34,011 nt of DNA from Actinomycetes bacterium. GTDB taxonomy: Bacteria; Actinomycetota; Actinomycetes; Actinomycetales; Cellulomonadaceae. The DNA lies in the NCBI GenBank assembly GCA_021793675.1, contig JAJYSG010000023.1, positions 1 to 34,011 of the forward strand. Reading direction: 5' to 3'. Position 1 is the stretch's first letter. Each line of letters begins with the position of its first letter. Shown one piece after another: positions 30,624 through 34,011 of the stretch. The translations under genes and the position numbers were made by a program. The notes below the pieces were generated by a model. That model did not search any database. It saw nothing but the letters and a program-made list of their open reading frames with translations, and had not been told where the DNA came from.

Positions 30624-31119
30624 CGGTCCTCCTGTCCCGGGGGGTCCGCCGCGCCGGCGGCTCCCCCGTGCCTGTCGTCGGCCGCCCACACCGTGAGCAC
30701 GAGCGACCGTCCTCGCCAGTCCAGCGGCAGCCGCTGGACGGGATGTGCCGCGGGGTCGTCCGGCAGCGCCGCGGCGACCTGCGGCAGGCCGAGCGTGCCC
30801 TGCTCGGGCAGCAGCGCCTTGACGTTGCCGCCGACGACGTTGGCCAGCTCGCCGAGGGCGTCGGTGAGGTCGTCGTCCGTCACCGGCGCGTGCTCCGGGA
30901 GCCGCAGCAACGCCCTGGCCAGCGACGCGGCGACGTCCACCGACGTCTCCAGCGACGCCCTCCCGCGCCACGGACCGCGCACGTCCACCCAGGCGACCAC
31001 GTCGTGGCCGTCCAGCGGGACGCCGCCCGGCCAGGGCGCCACCGTGCCCTCCTGGCGGTCGACCATCGACGCGAAGACGTCGTCGACGATGGCGGAGACG
31101 TCGGCCGAGGTGATGGCGC

Positions 31120-31123
<4 letters not shown>
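30620..31123 (-). CDS. cheX: CheX-like chemotaxis phosphatase
   Basis: 167 residues. The key helix LTDALGELANVVGGNVKALL contains the E-x-x-N pair (Glu92, Asn95) followed by G-G-N, the catalytic signature of CheX/CheC-type CheY-P phosphatases. A beta-rich part with VVAWVDVRGPWRGRASLE precedes it. The C-terminal ~20 residues are Gly/Ala/Pro-rich. Start ATG 31123 overlaps the preceding cheY stop as ATGA, and its own stop overlaps the next cheY start in the same way. No CheZ is encoded in the window. Confidence 0.75.
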
Positions 31124-31505
<382 letters not shown>

Positions 31506-31509
<4 letters not shown>

Positions 31510-32477
31510 GACACACCTCGGGACTGGGGTAGGGGCCGGGCGGGAGCGGGACGTGCCGGTGCGGAGAACGGCCGCAGCGCCGTCAGGTGCGGCGGCGACG
31601 CGGGCGGCAGGCCGCGCGGCATCGGCACGCGGACGACCGGTGCGGGCACCGAGGGCACCGCCGACACCGGCGGGCGCGGCGCCGTCAGCGGCCGGTGCAG
31701 CACCGCACCACCGGCCTCGACCCGTTCGAACCCGTCGTGCACGCCCAGCGTGGTCTCGGCGGCGCCCAGCACCACGAACCCACCCGGCCGCAGCACCCGC
31801 GCCACCCGGTCGAGCACCGCGCGCTTGGTCGGCAGGTCGAAGTAGATGAGCACGTTGCGCAGGAACACGAGGTCGAACGGCCCGGGCGGCGCGGCGTCCA
31901 TGAGGTTGTGCCGGCGGAACTGGACCCGGCCCCGGAGGTCGGCGCGCACCCGCCAGTGCGCGCCGACCCGTTCGAAGTGGCGGACGAGCACCGCGGCGGG
32001 CAGCCCGCGGTTGACCTCGAGCTGGCTGTACTGGCCCTCGCGGGCCCGCGCCAGCACCTGCTCGTTGAGGTCGGTCGCGACGACCTCGACGGGCAGTGGC
32101 GCGTCCGCCAGCGCCATGACGATGGAGTAGGGCTCCTGCCCGGTGGAGCACGCGGCCGACCAGACGCGCACCCGGTCGGTGGCGCCCGCCGCCCGCAGCA
32201 GGGGCAGCACGTGCGGGGTCAGCGCGGCGAACGGCGCGACGTCGCGGAACCACGACGTCTCGTTGGTGGTCATCGCCTCCACGACGCCCGCCAGCTCGTC
32301 GTCGGGCGCGCCGGCACGCAACCGCCGGACGTACTCGTCGAGGCTCACCTGCCGCTCCCGCGCGATGGGAGCGAGCCGGCTCTCGACCAGGTACTCCTTG
32401 CCGGGCTCCAGCCGGATCGCGCTGCGGCGCGCCACCAGGTCGGCGACGAAGGCGAACGTGTCCGGGGCGATGCTCAT
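31506..32477 (-). CDS. cheR: Chemoreceptor methyltransferase CheR
   Basis: 323 residues. It methylates glutamates of chemoreceptors with S-adenosylmethionine. The N-terminal helical domain (about 1-70) precedes MTTNETSWFRD, the SAM-binding segment VWSAACSTGQEPYSIVMAL, VVATDLNEQVLARAREG and LVFLRNVLIYFDL. The last ~55 residues are a Pro/Ala-rich tail beyond the usual length (family members are about 270-290). Start ATG 32477 overlaps the cheB stop as ATGA. Confidence 0.96.
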
Positions 32478-33559
32478 CGCTCACCCCGCAGCCGTGACTC
32501 GAGCGCGCCGGCGAGCTCGCCGAGCGGCAGCACGCGGTGCGCGAAGCCCGCCGTCGCGACCGCGCCCGGCATGCCCCAGACGACGCTGGTCGCCTCGTCC
32601 TGCACCATGACGGTGCCGCCCGCCGCGACGATCTGGCCCGCACCGGTGCGGCCGTCGGCGCCCATCCCGGTCATGACGAGGGCGACGATGTCGCCACCGA
32701 CGGCCTCGACCGCCGAAGCGAACAGCACGTCCACCGACGGCCGGCAGAAGTTCACCGGTGGACCGTCCTGGATCCCCGCGGCGAACCCCGCCGCCCGGGG
32801 GCGGACGACGAGATGGTGGTCGCCGGGCGCGACGTAGACGGTCCCCGGCAGCAACGGGTCGCCCGCGGCCGCCTCGGCCACCGTGGCCGGGCCGAGCCGG
32901 TCGAGCCGTGCCGCCAGCTGACGCGTGAAGACGGGCGGCATGTGCTGCACCACGAGCACCGGCACCGGTGGTGGTGCGGTCAGCCCGCCGACGAACCGCG
33001 ACAGCGCCTCCGGGCCGCCGGTCGACGACCCGACGACGACGAGCCGCACGGGGTGCGACGGCAGCGCACCCCCGGCCGCGACCCTGGTCGCAGGCCCGGC
33101 CGGCTCGGACCGGGTCGGCGGATGGGCCGGGACCGCGCTCCGCCGGGACGTCGCCCCGGCGAGGACGAGCAGCTTGGGGATGAGCTCCTCGGCGACCCGC
33201 TGCAGCGAGTCCGCGACCGACAGGCCGCCGGTGGGCTTGGCGACGTAGTCGGTGGCGCCGGCCGCCAGCGCGTCGAGCGTGGCCGCCGCGCCGCGCTCGG
33301 TGAGCGTGGAGAACATGATGATCGGCATGCGGTGGCCGCTGCGGCGCAGCGCGCGCACCGCCTCGATGCCGTCCATCTCGGGCATCTCGACGTCCATCGT
33401 CACGACGTCGGGCGCCAGCTGGTCGACACGGGCGAGCGCGAGCCGTCCGTTGGAGGCGGTGCCGACGACCTCCACCCGGGGGTCCCGGCCGAGGGTCTCG
33501 GAGACCAGCCGGCGGATGACGACCGAGTCGTCGACGACGAGCACGCGCACCGGCGTCAT
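32474..33559 (-). CDS. cheB: Chemoreceptor methylesterase/deamidase CheB
   Basis: 361 residues. Receiver domain (about 1-125) with Asp10-Asp11, phospho-acceptor Asp56 (VTMDVEMPEMDG) and Lys108. A Pro/Ala-rich linker (about 138-168) follows. The esterase domain has VVGSSTGGPEAL (Ser179), VVQHMPPVFT (His206) and MTGMGADGRTGA (Asp302) as catalytic triad, plus YVAPGDHHL. It removes methyl groups from receptors as the counterpart of CheR. The start is ATG 33559, with AGGTGG 5 bases upstream; a GTG three codons earlier (33568) is less likely. A 42-base gap separates it from the receptor gene upstream. Confidence 0.97.
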   Translation of the reverse strand: MTPVRVLVVDDSVVIRRLVSETLGRDPRVEVVGTASNGRLALARVDQLAPDVVTMDVEMPEMDGIEAVRALRRSGHRMPIIMFSTLTERGAAATLDALAAGATDYVAKPTGGLSVADSLQRVAEELIPKLLVLAGATSRRSAVPAHPPTRSEPAGPATRVAAGGALPSHPVRLVVVGSSTGGPEALSRFVGGLTAPPPVPVLVVQHMPPVFTRQLAARLDRLGPATVAEAAAGDPLLPGTVYVAPGDHHLVVRPRAAGFAAGIQDGPPVNFCRPSVDVLFASAVEAVGGDIVALVMTGMGADGRTGAGQIVAAGGTVMVQDEATSVVWGMPGAVATAGFAHRVLPLGELAGALESRLRGER

Positions 33560-33601
33560 CGGGGCCACCTGCGGCGGTGGCGCGGGGTGACGGTTCCCAC
33601 G

Positions 33602-34011
33602 TCAGACCCGGAACCGGGCGACCTGGCCACGCAGGTCCTCCGAGAGGTGGGCGAGGTTGTCGATCTCGGAGCCGATCTGGTTGACCACGGTCGAGGAGGT
33701 GGCCGCCGAGGTCGCCACCCCGGTGATGTTGGAGGCGATCTCCCCGGAGCCGGTGGCGGCCTCCGCGACGTTGCGACTCATCTCGCTGGTCGTGACCGTC
33801 TGCTCCTCCACCGCCGAGGCGATCGTCATCTGGTAGTTGCTGATCTCCGCGACGATCGCGCCGATCTGGCCGATGGCATCGACGGCGCTCTGCGTGTCGG
33901 TCTGGATCGCCGCCACCCGACGCGCGATGTCCTCCGTCGCCTTGGCCGTCTCCCGCGCCAGGTCCTTGACCTCACCCGCCACCACCGCGAACCCCTTGCC
34001 CGCCTCCCCCG
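33602..34011 (-). CDS. Methyl-accepting chemotaxis protein, C-terminal part (cut by window end)
   Basis: The last ~136 residues of a chemoreceptor whose start lies beyond position 34011. The segment begins in the conserved hairpin tip region (GKGFAVVAGEVKDLARETAKATEDI) and continues as an amphipathic coiled coil with Ala/Ser/Glu-rich heptads (ASAVEEQTVTTSEMSRNVAEA), ending LRGQVARFRV. It lacks a C-terminal CheR-binding pentapeptide. It is upstream of cheB in the same direction and likely heads or belongs to the che operon. Confidence 0.95.
   Translation of the reverse strand, partial: GEAGKGFAVVAGEVKDLARETAKATEDIARRVAAIQTDTQSAVDAIGQIGAIVAEISNYQMTIASAVEEQTVTTSEMSRNVAEAATGSGEIASNITGVATSAATSSTVVNQIGSEIDNLAHLSEDLRGQVARFRV

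Overview
The window is about 34 kb of very GC-rich (roughly three-quarters G+C by eye) actinobacterial chromosome. GTG starts are common, AGGAGG-type ribosome sites are strong, and intergenic spaces carry GC-rich hairpins and tandem repeats. A chemotaxis operon, TasA/SipW-type secretion loci and an LAxTG sorting signal fit a motile Micrococcales member; Cellulomonadaceae is my inference, not shown by any single gene. No phage, plasmid, transposase or CRISPR array was recognised. There is one tRNA, Thr (TGT).

Layout. 1-3158: a RdoA/APH-type phosphotransferase and an AbiEi/DUF559-like protein, separated by repeat-rich non-coding DNA. 3159-7141 (minus): PiT phosphate permease with its DUF47/PhoU-like partner, a conserved unknown, a NERD-domain protein and MsrB. 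7246-9444 (plus): a membrane-bound GGDEF-EAL protein. 9533-11410 (plus): surface locus 1 (TasA-like protein, Ser-His signal peptidase, Thr/Ala-rich secreted protein). 11543-13562 (plus): a luciferase-like monooxygenase and its FMN reductase. 13627-17443 (minus): surface locus 2 (TasA-like protein, second Ser-His signal peptidase, LAMTG-anchored protein, two more SipW-type secreted proteins, hexapeptide-repeat protein). 17653-19555: divergent NarL-type kinase and regulator. 19959-24681 (minus): tRNA-Thr, DsbA-like protein, membrane protein, DUF2804 protein, Ser/Thr kinase. 25031-27998 (plus): otsA-otsB for trehalose. 28105-29742 (plus): PQQ-like beta-propeller membrane protein. 29767-34011 (minus): chemotaxis operon MCP-cheB-cheR-cheY-cheX-cheY-cheC/X.

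How the genes may work together. The most interesting block is 7.2-19.6 kb. A c-di-GMP synthase/phosphodiesterase and a two-component system bracket two opposed loci, each with its own SipW-like signal peptidase and candidate substrates. Five proteins share an A-x-[W/F/S]-[T/S]-D motif just after the hydrophobic signal core, and a sixth carries a sortase-E-type signal. This reads as a duplicated secretion and assembly system for surface or matrix fibres, possibly tied to the motile-to-sessile switch together with the che operon.

The second theme is repeat DNA. An imperfect 61-90 bp element flanks the first gene as a direct repeat. A related GC-rich sequence appears to have been captured in frame as a roughly 250-residue repeat extension on OtsB. 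A MITE-like element of about 107 bp, bounded by CTAG, supplies the otsB stop codon and possibly the ribosome site of the next gene.
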